Made by a program: the position numbers and the translations under genes
Shown here: positions 1 to 13,127 of the stretch, piece by piece
How the letters are laid out: each line of letters begins with the position of its first letter
Numbering within the stretch: position 1 is the stretch's first letter
Notes under the pieces: generated by a model
What the model saw: only the letters and a program-made list of their open reading frames with translations
Told to the model about the DNA's origin: nothing
The model's database searches: none
NCBI RefSeq assembly: GCF_040115645.1
Contig: NC_089548.1
Coordinates: forward strand, 5,456,001-5,520,000
Reading direction: 5' to 3'
Origin: Euwallacea fornicatus
Lineage: Eukaryota; Arthropoda; Insecta; Coleoptera; Curculionidae
Length of the DNA stretch: 64,000 bases

Positions 1-513
1 ATATCTCACAAAATACCGGAGCTGTCCCCTGGAGTTTGAAAACATCGTACATAAGGCAAACTTGGCTAAATTGTAATATTTATGCAGAAAACTATGCAGA
101 TGAAGTTTATCCCATTAAGTGGGATGGGGACCGCCATGTATAATTTGAGTGTATAATTTCAGATATGTACAGCCGAATATGAAAGTATGACAACATGGCC
201 GCTGCACCGAACAATTTCACATGACTTTGTATCTGCAGAAAAGGGTCGTATAGAAGTATCTGGTCGTATGATTGGGTTAAATTAAAAATTCCCTCTGGGG
301 GAGGAAGGAAGGATGGAAAAGTTAAATTGGCCCTGATATTAGTTTAGTTAGTAACTCGGTTAACTGATTCGAACATTACATATCATGTAATGGGAAAAAC
401 AAGGAGACTTGTTTAAAACACGAACATGATAGTTTCGTGATCAATTAAAACACATTACTCGAGTGGCGGTATTTATTTTATAATGCATTTTGTTTAGGTA
501 ATTATAACCTCAG
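1..513. other. Upstream intron/unassigned sequence of the BAH-domain gene
   Basis: No coding segment can be supported here. The first recognisable exon of the neighbouring gene begins after an acceptor at 512-513, with a second possible acceptor at 495-496. Its first two bases complete a codon from an exon that must lie further upstream, so this stretch is most likely intron. Confidence 0.4.
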
Positions 514-3500
514 TGACGGCCGGCAGAAAGGACCCGCCTCCGCCCCCAAGCCACCCCACTAGTACTCCCTACAGATACCCCCAATTTTCGCAGTATCCCT
601 CGTACGCCTGTCCTACCCAGTACCACTATCAAACTCCCCCTCCTCCGCAAACGCCGCCCTACCCTCATCACGAAATGTGTTATCCAACGGGCCCACCTGC
701 AGGATACCTACGCCATACCAAATATTCTCCATCTCCCACTGGGCCGTTTCACCGGTATCCGTATTACGGGGGAAACGAGTTGTATCCTTCATCAAGCGTT
801 CCACCATCCCAGGCTACTCAACAGGTAGGTAGAACCGTATTCAACAAATATTTCGCATAGAGAAATAAGATCCAGAAAGTTTTGTCAGGCATATCCCTCG
901 CTCTGATTTCTCTGTTACGAACGATGCTGCGGAATATCAATCTAGGAATCAGTCTTCTAATAATTCAAGAGGCCGTACAGGACGTCCCAAACGTGGCCAA
1001 TTCACTTTTTTTCGAAACTGTAAATGGAGAAAATTGGTGAAATTAGAAAATAGTTGCAATCTTTAGACTCGTTAATGTGGGATCCGTAGTAGTGCTAAAT
1101 TGCTTATTTTTTTTTAATGTGCGTGAATTATCTACAACCTGGTTTTTTGAGAGTACTTTGAATTATACGAGACGGCTCAAAATAAAGATAAATGCGTCAA
1201 ATCTCTTGGTTTAAAAGGAATAGACTACTTTTTAAGTTACCGCCATATTCTCCGTTGAATGCTAACAATGATTTTTTTGTATCATACTCTATGTGCGCGA
1301 ATTCAATAATTTCTCACTTACGGCAACGCCAAAAATCAAAATCGATTATGATTATTATTTATTACAAACCGCAAGCGAGAGTATAATGAAACTGCTGGAC
1401 AGTTGATTGTATCGTCCAATATTTCTGAAAGCACAGGAACTTTCATAAAATATGTGGTCTTATCTGCAATCGTTTTCACTCAAATTATTTACATGTGTAA
1501 TACTAGGAATTTACCTCAAAAAGTGCCACATGATTATTGGGACAAAATGCTTAATCATTTTTATTTATTATAGATGGTAACTGCTGCACCGGTCACAGCA
1601 GCGGGCTCGTACCCCGCAGGTACCAACATTCCACCACCCCCACCTGCAATAATGGAGCCATACCCCCCGCCTCCAGCGCCACCTACATTAGTGGATGCTT
1701 ACCAAGCCTCCCCTCACTACTATCCATCAGCATATAGTCTTCCACCAACGTGCTACTCACATTCCCCTACCAGAGCCATTCAATACATAAGTAAATCCTT
1801 TATTGTTGGTCATAAAACCAGAATTAATGTTGTATATTATAATCCTAGACGCAACATATCAACATTGTCCTTGTCCACTGAATACGTGTCCAAAAAACGG
1901 ACATACTGGGCCTCTTACTGGTGAAAGTAAGAGGTCTAACATCTCCAAAGATTCGAAACCTTTGCCCCCGGTAGCTTTGGCTTTGCCCCTAGAACCGGTC
2001 AGTGCCACTGGACCTCCTAGTCCAGCACGTGGCTCTGCGGGTATGCCCTCAGGGGATATGCCTCCACCCCCTTCTCCAGCAGGTGCCAGTTACCAGCAAC
2101 AACCCACCCCTAAACAGGAATCTAACCCTGTGGAAGTTTTTGAACACTGCAAAGTGGAGAAGAGGAAGGCCCGAGTGGGAAAAGCGAATGTACGAAATAA
2201 TATCATGCACAATACCATGTTGCTTATGTGCAACCCTGGACAGAATTATGTGAAACGGGAGATTGAAAGTCCGAACGAGAAAGAAGGGCTGCAAAAAGAT
2301 TGTGAAGAGGTTAAGGAGAGTATAGAAGATCCCCTTGTGAGCAACGAGGAAGTTAATGGGGCAGCTAATCCTATAGAGGAGTGTGGCAAAACTGAACCTG
2401 AAGAAGTCGAAAAAATTGTAGAAAAAGAGGTGATTGTTGAAGAGCCTCTTCCCCCATGCGTTGCGACTGTAGCGGAAAACGTCAAGGTGAAAAATATGAA
2501 GAGGAAGCAGTCCCAATCTAGGGAGTGTATGCCTGAATTGTCACCTCCTGCGAAGAAAAAGAAAGTCAGCTCGTACAAAGACTTTATCAGGAAACACACC
2601 GCTTGCTTCAAAATCAACAACGGCAAAAAGAAACTAGTCAGTAAAACTTCTCGCACGCAGTTACCTAAAATCAAATTAAACGGAAAGAACAAGTTGAGCG
2701 CAACAAAGGAACAGACCAATAACAGGAGGATGAAGAGCGGCAAAATATCTCTGAAGAAAACTAAAGCTGAAAAGGGGCAAAGGTCCAGGCAAACGGCAGA
2801 TAAAATTTTAGACAACCTCATCGCCAAAAATGCCGTCGACAAGACTATAGATGCGGTGATTAAAAGCAGAAAACAAGCCAAAGTGGATTGTGAAAACAAG
2901 AAAAGTGGAGTAAAGACTCCTAAAGCTGAGAAACGTATTAAAAGGCGGAAGTCTACCTCCAAATGCAAAGCGGAAATTGAAATTGATGTAAAGATATCAA
3001 GAAAGGCGAGCGCCTTGCCCAAATGGTCCAATGGATGGATGTGGGAGGGCGAGCCATATGAAGGAAAAGTCTTCATCAACGTGAGTGACAATTTCCTTTA
3101 ACTAAGTAATAATTGAATATTATTTAAATTCTTATGCACACTTTTTTCATCATGAGCGTTTCCTTCTCCAACTCATAATTATGAGCAATTATTAAAAAAA
3201 CTTTCTTGCAGTATTAAAAAAAAAGATTTGTTCACCACTGCTACGTGTCTATCGTCGTGGACCCACTCAACGTAAGGCGTGTTCATTGTACCTTACTGGT
3301 CGTCCTTTATTACTTTCAAATTTCTTACGAACCTGACCACCATTCTGAATTAGGTCTCGTTCGGATCTTCTGTATATAAAAATACTCACCAGTAACGACT
3401 GCGTAATTAGATCGCTCTTAATTCCTCCCCAATGGACTGCAAACCATTCGAATTCTCCGTAGTCTATTCAATTGTCGCTTGTTTTACAGAGTGACGAAAC

Positions 3501-4407
3501 AACACTAGTGAGAAAATGTTATCCATCAATGAGACACAAGGAAGGAGATCTGATACGGCCGGGAGACTGCGTTCTCCTTAAGGCGGGCCCCAGGAAAAAC
3601 GACCTACCTTACGTAGCAAAAATCGCGGCCCTTTGGGAAAACTCCGACGACGGTCGGTTTTCTTTCCCACATTTCTTTTTCAATTAATCCTCACCGTGGC
3701 GTTACAGGTGAAATGATGATGTCATTATTATGGTACTACCGGCCCGAACATACTGAGCAGGGACGAGTCCTGACGGATCAACCGGACGAAGTGTTCGCAT
3801 CAAGGCATAAAGACTCAAATTCGGTCGCGTGCATCGACGATAAATGCTACGTGTTGACGTTTAATGAGTACTGCAGGTAAGTAATTTTTTAAACAATTTC
3901 TGCAGTTTTTGAAGTAACAATTCGTCCAAGACGTCCATTGAAACGCTTTCTACTTTTTTATTCAAAAGCGTTGTAAAGTTCTAAAGATATATCGGTATAA
4001 GTTTATATTTTTATCTTAATTAAAATTAGTATTTTTTAAATGAAATTTTAACACCCTATACCTTCGTAACGATGCTGTCAAGGATCATCGTTTATTTGAA
4101 CTTTTTTCTAATACAAACGTTTATCATTATGGTATAATTCATAAAAAGATCATACAATTGCTGATTCACATTCTGCCACCAATAAGACCCCAATACAGCC
4201 AAATCGATTCTTATTTCCAGATATAAGAAAAATTTCAAACGGGTAGAGGAAGGAGTAGAGGAACGACCAAGATTGGTGCCTTTGCCAGATCCCTATCCTA
4301 GAATGCACAAACAGCCACCATCGGGTAATATCTTCCCCGATATGGTATTTTTCTGCCGGAAAGTGTACGATTTCAGGCAGAAGCGGATTGTTAAGAATCC
4401 CACTTAA
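514..4407 (+). CDS. wge: BAH-domain chromatin protein, winged-eye/BAHD1-like (5' end outside window)
   Basis: The visible exons are 514-824, 1574-1790, 1849-3080, 3490-3652, 3708-3876 and 4221-4407 (TAA). All junctions are GT-AG and the phases agree, giving about 758 residues of the C-terminal part. The first two exons are very rich in Pro/Tyr/Ser. The 1.2-kb exon has a Cys-rich stretch (CPCPLNTCPKN), then a long Lys/Glu-rich, probably nuclear, disordered region. It ends in a conserved-looking NGWMWEGEPYEGKVF segment. The last three exons encode a BAH domain (LIRPGDCVLLKAGPRK, then LLWYYRPEHTEQGR, NSVACIDDKCYVLTFNEYCR and VFFCRKVYDFRQKRI). BAH domains of this BAHD1/winged-eye/BAHCC1 group act in chromatin silencing, and in fly wge affects eye-to-wing fate. 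The family is clear from the BAH sequence. The choice of wge over its paralogues is inference. Confidence 0.82.
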
Positions 4408-6417
4408 GCCAGTGAAAAAAGTATGTTATTTCCATTGTTTTTATTGATCTGTTGCATCACAACAAACACCACTACCACCAATCGACGTGGTTTTTTTTTT
4501 GAAACATTTTAAAGAAAATTGCAGAAACAGCCGAAACGTCGATAATTGTAATTCTTCAAATTTTTAATCGACCAAGCAAGAAAAAAAGCAGAATTTACAC
4601 GTTCGCCGTTTTAGCTGCTTCGCAAGCAATCACACACAAATTTGTTAAACCATTAAAATGACTAGGGACCTTATTGTGTATAGAAAATATATTTAACATA
4701 TTATATTATGTATAGAAATGTTAGAGATGATAATATATTTGATTATTTAAAAAAAACAAAGATATTTATGATAGTGATTAGATACGCTGGTATAAATGGT
4801 GTGTGCTTTTATAGATTGTAGATCGTGTTTAAGTGTCGTCTTAAAAATACCTTTTTAATACAAACCCTACGGTTAAAGGTAAAGTCAATTTGGCATCAGA
4901 AAACGTACATTGTTTAAGTCGCATTTGTGAATTTTATACAATAGGACATAATCAAAACTATAAAAAAAAAATAAATTAAAACAGTCGTTAGAATCTTTTC
5001 TCTTCTTCTGTGGAAACTTCTCTTAATTTAATTCTAAATTTTGAATCTCATACAGTTTTAGCAACATTATTGATTTTCAATTTTTTTTAATTTATGAAGA
5101 ACGCTTCTTGAAGTTTCACTTGAACCAGAGGAAATATTCCAATACCATGAATGGCATATTTTTATGTATTTTACTATTTAAACATTAAGATCAAGTCTAG
5201 AGCTTAAAGTTCCGTGAAAAAATCGCCTATGATAAGCAGTATTACATTTTTCAACGCCGTTAAAAGTATTGAGCAGTTTTGGAGCACTTTTGCGGAATTT
5301 TAACATACCATTTCCGATCTTTATGCATTTACTGAGAATTTATTTGTATGTAATAATTATTATTGAAAAACGCACTGTTTATTGGTTACTTTTAGTATTG
5401 TTTGTGTTGAAATTTTCAATGGTATAATTTACTCATTCGCCACTCTGGCCAAAAAAGATTTTTCGTTTATTCCAAAAAGGTCCAATCCAAATCACAAAAA
5501 GAACAAATTGACAAATACTACAACATTACTAATTTAATTAATTTTTAAGTCTTATTATTCACGTATCTTTTTATTGTTTTTTTTTGTTTTCTTTATTGTT
5601 TTAGGGTCGAAAAAATATATTTAACGTGTAATTTATATTGAAAACAATTATAATATATTCCTCTTGCTTGTCACCGAGCTGAACATGTTAATTTTAAATT
5701 GTAGCCAAAGTTAACGTTATTTTTTATTAATTTATTATGTTAAAAGCGAGTTTAGTATTGCAAACCTAGTTGGTTATTTTTGTAATTTTTCCTGCTGTTT
5801 ACAAAATAAAAATATGAGAAAATTCTGTTGTATATTTTTTGCAAAGATTTTCAACTTACCCCAGTCCGGAAAAGAAATAGATATTTCCAATCGTGAAAGT
5901 TTGGAACTGTTGGTACTCTTTTCAGAAAAATTTTCAAATTACCTGTGGAATTTGTTTGATTCTTGAGTATCTAAGAAAGGATATTCCATAAGACATTAGA
6001 AATTTTTATGAACTTTAAACATTTCCTAAGAGAATTTGAAATGTCGTATATGTTTGATTTTTTTTAATTCGTATATTTTCATTTTACCACCAAACTAATA
6101 TTTAATAACGATAAATTTCAAATATCCAAGAAAGCCATCCGTTGCACTTCAAAAGCTGATGTTCCATAAAAAAATTTACGTTAATGAGAACGTCAAGGCA
6201 AAGGTAATGCTTTCCACGATGACTGGGTTATTACGACTACTTACGAAACTCACTTTCATATACTATATGGTAAAACATTCTTATATTCCCATCAAGATAA
6301 CAAAAACATTTATTAAGTCAAATATTTTAAAGCTGAATTCTGTAATTTTCTAAGTTAAATAAAATCAATACCAAACATTAATACTTACAACGATGAAGAA
6401 TCTTACAGTAGGCTGCA
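4408..6417. other. Convergent 3' intergenic region (probable long 3' UTR)
   Basis: About 2 kb of very AT-rich sequence lies between two convergent genes. AATAAA-type signals are visible near 4970 and at 5805-5810, so the BAH-gene transcript could end near either. No ORF with coding character or recognisable repeat was seen. Confidence 0.5.
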
Positions 6418-9400
6418 CTATTGCAGCTCCGGAAAGGCTGCTTCTAAGGTAACCTCAAGGATTTCCTATAACCAAAATTAGTTCACATTTTTACGCTAAA
6501 TTCAAACTTCAATTTGTGCCTACATAAAATAACTGCTTATTCATATTTTTCTCCTGCAACACATCAAAGACTTTCTTCGCCCCGTTTTTGGCTGCAGTAC
6601 TCCCCACCAAAGTGATCAACATTTCCGGCACATTATTAATCAACATTTGTTGAGCCTTTCTGGCGGTTTTCAACTTTTCACTTTGGGAACGAATCTGTAA
6701 CAAAAAAAAACTTTTTTGCTGCACCTGGATATTGCATCACTTACTGGTCCTGCTGGTGCCAAAGTCCCACCAGGCCAAAATGTCTTCAAAATTTGGGCAA
6801 TGTAGTAATGCAACATTTCTTCAGAGAACCACCAGGAAATTGTTTCATATATTTGTCTGTTTATGTTACGGCCTAAGAATATTTGAAATGTTAGATTAAT
6901 ATGATTTATAATGAAGAATAAAGTACCGTAAGTGACTTGCACAAACCCTATTAAAGTTTTCCTGACATATTTAAAAACTCCCCGCATATCAAATAATTCG
7001 CTTAAAAGGGCGTAAAGAGGTTCTGCGATTGAATCCTTTCCATCTTCAGAAATTTTAATAGGCTGTCCATTGGCTTTTACGAAGTCGATAGCGTCTACTG
7101 CTACTGTATCTAGACACTGGGAGAGGTCCTCTTCAGATGTGTCTCTTAGAATTGAAAGCGCAGTTCCTTGTTCGCTTCCACTGCATATTATACAATTGAC
7201 CAATTTGATCATAAAATTTAGATCACAAACCTTTTGAAAATAGTGGCGAATGAAAATCTTGATTTTTTAGGGCTGGGAGATGAGTGTTTTAGATGTTCCG
7301 AACTGGGACTTAAGAATGAATACACCGCCTCGCTTTGATTTAGGACTTCGTTTTTCAATACAGACTGCAAACAGGAAATGTTTGTTCATCACTCGCAGAG
7401 ATAATTACTAAGTATTTTCTTCTTTAAACAAAACTCACATCAAGGTACTTTTGAATCTGCATTTTAGCCTTATCTAGTGAAGCTCTGTCAGACTTTCCAA
7501 AGAGAAATTTAAACGTATTTGATGGTAAATCCAAATTTCTGACATCAGCACATAAAGGTCGTAGTTTTTTGTGCAGTTCCTGAAATTGGGTCAAACTGCG
7601 ACACACCACCCATCCAGAAGAAATTCCCGTTTCGCCGTCCAATGCATCGTCCTCGGACATTTGAACCACTAATACAAACTGCGGAGGTTCTTTTTCTTCT
7701 GAGATCTAAACAAATCCGAGAAATAATATTTCATGATTCTAGGTTGGATTTTTCGCTTGCCTCGGCACTTTGGACAACTGCAATCCACCTGCCCAAATTC
7801 TCGGCCCAAGTTTCAGTTCTAGTTAAATGCGCTTCAAGCTGTCGTTTCTCGCCTTGTAACCATTCAACTTCCTTTTCCAGTTTGCTCAGCACCTTTGACT
7901 CGGGTCTCATTGAAGACTTAAGTGCTCCCAAAGCCTAAGTACAAACAACTCCAAAAATATCAGTGACATGTTACCTATTTAATGTTTTATTTATGCACGA
8001 ATATTAAAACTTTAAAACTTTATTCCGATTTTGATTGACCAACGATTCTAAAAAATCTAAGATTCTTCTACTAACATCAAAAAATCAAGCTGGTGCTAAT
8101 GAAATAAAGTACCTTTAAAGAAGACATGCCAATTCTAGAATGACCCTGTTCATAAGAAATAGTCAATAAATTAATTTTTTACCTGCATTTTGTTACTCAA
8201 TTTTTCTTCCAACTGATCAAGCTTTCGTCTAGCATAATTTGAATGATCTCCCACATTCAAACCACTCTCAATACTCCCTGCGGAATCCACGGAAGACTGC
8301 TTTTCATCTCCCACTGCCAGCGAATCGCTTTCTAACAAATCGCTTTCGGATTCCACTGCTATTATCATTTCTTTATAGTAATCGCTTATCAAAAATGGCT
8401 GATAATACTTGTCTTCGATAGTTTGAACAACTTGCTGTTGCACCTCATAAAAGACTTCTGGACCTTTATCGCCTGTGATTCAATAACTTAACTTAAATTG
8501 TCCACGAGGTATATTCTAAACAAATACCTAATAAGAACGCTTCCATTCTCTTTCGCACTGCCTTATCAACCTTAATCTCAGAAGTTGGATTTCTAATAAA
8601 AGTGTAAAAAATTTCAGCCCCTAATTGGTGCCATTGATTTCGGGCAGCTGTACGCAATTCCTCTACTGCAATCCAAAATCTGATCAAATCGTGACTAGCC
8701 AGAGTCTGCAGAAACTGACTCAAATATTTTCTTCCGGTTATATGATCCATAACCGTTTGAAGAGACAAAACCTAAGAACATAATGCATATTTTTTAAATC
8801 TACTTTTCACTAGCCTCAAAGCAAATAATACCTTCTTAAAGTCGTCTCCATATTGATCACAACCCAAATTAGTCAATTTTCTCTCGCAAAGATTCTTTGC
8901 TGCTGTAAGATGACTTATAGTCTTCTTTAACCGTTTCGCAGCAGTTATTTCAGATTTTTGTACCCCAACGTTGCCTTTCTCATTATCCAAATCTACTCCT
9001 TTAGCCCGATTTAAGTTTTGCAAGGTTGTGGCTTGCATTAATTTAGTTACAATGTTATATCTGATTTGCTTTAAAACATGAATATCTTCGGTTTTCTCAA
9101 TGTACAACTCTATGTTCTCTAAAGCCTTTTTAGGCAAATTGATTTGCTGCTGTTTGGCCTTTTCAATGTAGTTTATCAAATTTGTGTTAAAGAAATCAGA
9201 GTCTGTGATTAGGTCGATAAATGGCTTAAACACTGATAGACTAATTAATAGTTTTACTTTCTTGATTTAGCCGATAAATTTACCTTTACAACACACAACT
9301 TCCCTTAAAAAGTATTTAGTAGGTGACAAAGAATATGCTCTTGGCAGTAAGAACATAATTAATACTTCACTAAGATTTCTTAAATACTCAATTTCCTTAT

Positions 9401-10171
9401 CAGATGAAAAAACGCACATTGAAAGCTGAAACTCCGGCGGTACATGTTGGTCAATACTAAAAGTCAATAATATAATTTCTGCTTTGAGAAATGCTTTTAT
9501 TTGCAATTGCAGGCTTACCCAGACACTTTTGCCTCTCGAATTTTCTCAAAGTGACCAGTAATTACATTAACAATATCGCAAGCAATCAACTTCGCATGAT
9601 CAAACCTTTGAAATTTGTCGTGTAAATGTTTAATGGCGCCCCATAAATCTTCCCTATAACAAGCTGTCATATGAAAATGTGATTATCAACCCCAAAAATT
9701 TCCTACTTGATGTTTAATTTCAGGTTATCCAACTCATATGCATAATCTTTCAGATATGCAGTGATATAATCCCTTATAATGAAATCCAACAACTGCTGCA
9801 ATAAACTATCTACTGTTCTTCCGAATACTGGAGGAAGACTCCCTTCTATGGGTTTTAATGATTGGTGGGACTCATAATCCCTCTGCATGTAAATAATTTC
9901 GTTTAACAACAAGAAAAGAGTATTTAGTTCTTACCATTAATTTATTACGGAAGCATTCGGATTGTTTAAGAAGATTTTCAGCTCCAACAATAGTTTTGTG
10001 TGAAGATGAAAGCATTATATTGATCCATAGAGCAGATAAAATTCCCAGTAATGTGAAAAGTAAAAGTAGCATCAAGAAAAGCAGCAGTGATATACATGTT
10101 GGACATAGGTAAATGGACAATGCAGATAAGACTGCTATGGTACTGGTGATTATGTAAACTTTGGTGTCCAT
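6418..10171 (-). CDS. snz: Sorting nexin 25 / snazarus-like RGS-PX protein
   Basis: Fourteen coding exons run from ATG 10171 to TAG 6418: 10171-9935, 9882-9707, 9653-9519, 9456-9284, 9232-8832, 8771-8528, 8472-8183, 7934-7761, 7705-7439, 7364-7231, 7180-6927, 6872-6745, 6694-6524, 6465-6418. The total is 2832 nt, or 943 residues. Order along the protein: two N-terminal hydrophobic segments (about 10-55), PXA domain (about 90-260), RGS domain (about 375-460, SLQTVMDHITGRKYLSQFLQ), a coiled coil (LKSSMRPESKVLSKLEKEVE), PX domain (about 615-715) and a C-terminal nexin domain ending in PEMLITLVG and VFDVLQEKN. This order and the coiled coil fit SNX25 rather than SNX13/14. Family members are ER-anchored tethers binding phosphoinositides at lipid droplets, plasma membrane or endosomes. 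An acceptor-like tatttcag just before the ATG implies a 5'-UTR exon. One intron (7706-7760) appears to be GC-AG. Confidence 0.9.
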
Positions 10172-11784
10172 TCTGAAATATAAGTTTAAATGAATATTAT
10201 TATATTTCAAAGCCCCTCTTATACTTGGATATTACACTAGGCAACAGATACTTTCAGATATGTAGCCCAATGACATGTGTCCCTAATTATTATTAGCTTT
10301 ATAAGGGAAAACTGTTTCCAAATATTTATACATCATGCTTCTCATACCTGCAGACGTGCACATACCAATGTAGCCTGGAAGGTATTAAAGGAAAAAAAGA
10401 GAGAACCACTAGCAGGCAATCTTTTATAAAAAGAAAACTAAAGTTTACGCAATTTCAGGGATGAGTTCAGACTATCCATGCTAACTTTGCTTTGGATACC
10501 TGCCGCTATTTAACCAACCAGGAACGCTCACAAATGGAAAAATTTTGTGTAGATTTTCCCAAATTAAAATACAATAATGACATACTTCAAAATACAATGA
10601 AAAACCTAGACATATAACATTACACCGATATATTTGTTCAAAATAGAAACATGAAGTTAACAGTTAGTACAATCACTGAAGGTTGTAGTTACGTGCCTAT
10701 ACTCTATAAAATCCTATATGATTTAAGAAACAAGAAGCAAAAATCCTATTGAGGTATTATAATTCTCCTGAAACATGAACTGCACATTGATATAATAATT
10801 TGTAGTGTATAATAACTTGTTCAATGTAAAATATGCAACAAACTGCTCTGCCACATATCATTTCAGAAAGTTTGAAAATGTATCTAGTAATTGACAATAT
10901 TCTTAGTAGCACTTTTCTTAAAAATCAGGAACAATGCAGCTACCTTTACATATGAGAGTAGGTACAGGATGCAACTGACAAATTAATGAGCCCTATGGGT
11001 GTATAAGTCACATACCTTTTCTTTGGGCTATTTTGATTCTTATTATCTGGAGCATTTCAAGCTCCCAAGGAAAAAAAAGGGCCTAACTATGACCCTAATC
11101 AGATAAAAAATATGTAAATTATATGTAACATTATGCACAACAACGCTTTGTTTCAAGGGAAATTTGGAAACAATGAAGTTTAGTGGTTTATTGGTAATTT
11201 CATCAAGTTTTATGATTAAATTAGTAATCAATTGTTATTGTTATTATAAATACTTTGTTCCCCATAAAACGTAAACAGTGATGAACCATTTTTGACAAAT
11301 ATTAATTTTTAAATATCTGAGCTCTGACTGTCCGCAGCTGTCAGTGCCAATTTTACTTTAACTTTACTTTGATAGCCCATATATATATTTGTCTTCTTCT
11401 GTCTTGAGCGAATTTGATAGAGACAACCATATTCTATATAATTATTAATTTTTGATTTAATATACGACTTTATTCCTGACCTTGACAGAGATTTCAAGTG
11501 AAGTTTGAATTTTATAATTAAATGCAAATATTTTATTTTCAATCTTTCAAGGGATTTTAGGCAAAACCGTATGAGAAAACACTCACTGCTCTTATGTTAA
11601 GAAATTGGTCCCAACTACTTATATAATTTATAGTTGCTCGTCCCATTCCAGCATACAAAAAAAAATTATTTCTGTAGTTTTCCATTTTTTATACTTTTTG
11701 TATATGTTTTCTGGTTTTTTCAATCTTTGGTTCTTATTATGACATAAACTTTTTAAGTAAACTGCATAGTTTCCTTTGCAAAGA
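10172..11784. other. Divergent intergenic region between snz and the MADF gene
   Basis: This AT-rich interval separates the 5' ends of two divergently transcribed genes, so it should hold both promoters and at least one 5'-UTR exon of the minus-strand gene. A 48-codon open stretch at 10471-10617 is too short to assign. No TATA box or repeat stood out. Confidence 0.4.
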
Positions 11785-12878
11785 ATGGAGGTCGAAGCTG
11801 AGGTACTTGAGGAATCATTTCTCAAACAGTTAATTGCAACTTTCAAGAACAATCCAGTTTTGTGGGACAAAAATCATCTAAAATACAAGAGCCGAGATGC
11901 CAGGAGTGTGGCTATGGATGAATTATTGACTGTAACTAGAGAGTATTATCCTGAAGCCAATACGGATTTTGTCAGAACTAAACTTGAAAATATGAGAAAC
12001 GCCTTTAGGAGGGAACACAGGAAGGTAAATAGATTTATATGAGAAACAAAATGTTTTAAGGTTTTTCAGGTCCAAGAATCAAAAAACAAATCAGAAAATG
12101 GAGAAAATTTACACATACCAAAGCTTTGGTACTACAATTTACTATTATTCCTTGTAGGAGAAGAAGCTACAGAAGAAGTACATATTTATGTAGATAATTC
12201 AGTAAGTAGCACCAAATTATTGTCCATTTAAAATTAATTGAAACCCCCAGAGACATTCAAGCTGGAATAGGCAGAACACAGTGATTCTGATAGAACTTCT
12301 TAAAAAATATCCAGCATTGCATTCTTTAGAACCTCCATCTGGAGGTACAAAACTTATTCGTCTGAAAGCTTTTGAAAAGCTTACAACTGATTTGATAGCA
12401 GAGCTTGGTCAAAAATTTGAAGTAAAAGAGGTCAGAACTAAAGTTAGTATGCTAAAGCAACAATTTAAAAAAGCTTACAAGTATCGCAGACATAAAGTAA
12501 AGTTTTGGTGCTATAATTTATTGCTGTTCTTGAGAGATTCAGAAGGCAAGAGTTTGAAAAAGGTGTGCAAGGAAGAACCACATAGTGCAGATGAAGACAC
12601 AAAGAACATGGTAAGGCACATTTATTAATCAATTTTTAATTCTACAGTTTTTCTATTTACAGTTTTTTTTGAAATGTGATAATGGAGGTATGAATGTGGA
12701 ACCAGTTGAGATTGATATGTGCGACGATATCTTTGACATTATTGGGAAAAATGTGGCATTGAAACTAAGAGATATGAGTGATGATCAGCGCATACATGGC
12801 GAAAGGCTTGTAAATGAAATAATGTATAATGGTTTAATGGAAAAATTAACTGCAGAAACCACTTTAAATCTTAGTTAA
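11785..12878 (+). CDS. Protein with two MADF (Myb/SANT-like) DNA-binding domains
   Basis: Exons 11785-12024, 12070-12201, 12251-12610 and 12663-12878 (TAA) are all phase 0 and encode 315 residues. The first MADF module (LIATFKNNPVLWDKNHLKYK, closing WYYNLLLFLVGEE) is followed by a second (LIELLKKYPALHSLEPP, closing WCYNLLLFLRDSE). The matching W-x-YNLLLFL end of each module indicates an internal duplication. The C-terminal 70 residues (DDIFDIIGKNVALKLRDMSD) resemble the BESS-like oligomerisation region that often follows MADF, but this is weak. MADF proteins such as Adf-1 are insect transcription factors, so DNA binding is likely; the target is unknown. The gene converges on COQ8 about 250 bp downstream. 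I chose the ATG at 11785 as the first in-frame Met. Confidence 0.75.
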
Positions 12879-13127
12879 ATTAAGACTGGTTTTATTAAAT
12901 TTTCTTATTTTTTGTTAGTCACATCAATTAAATTGTAAACACATTTTAGCCTTATTATACTAAATTGTATATTAACTCCTTAATATTCATTTTGTTAAAA
13001 TAGACCTGATTTTTATATTACTTCCAATGTTTTTTTTTGAGTAACATTTATATAATGTTTAAAACTAAAAACTGTGGGATAAAGGGAAGACTAGTAATAC
13101 TATTCTAAACAGGAGGCCGTGTTTTTC

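Noticed and set aside
2246..3091. 281-codon antisense open frame under the BAH-gene large exon
   Set aside because: It is the shadow of a Lys/Glu-rich coding exon; hydrophobic composition is the expected complement and splice phases support the plus strand.
10471..10617. 48-codon open stretch with an acceptor-like CAG (LTNQERSQMEKFCVDFPK)
   Set aside because: No start, donor or neighbouring exon could be connected and no family is recognised.
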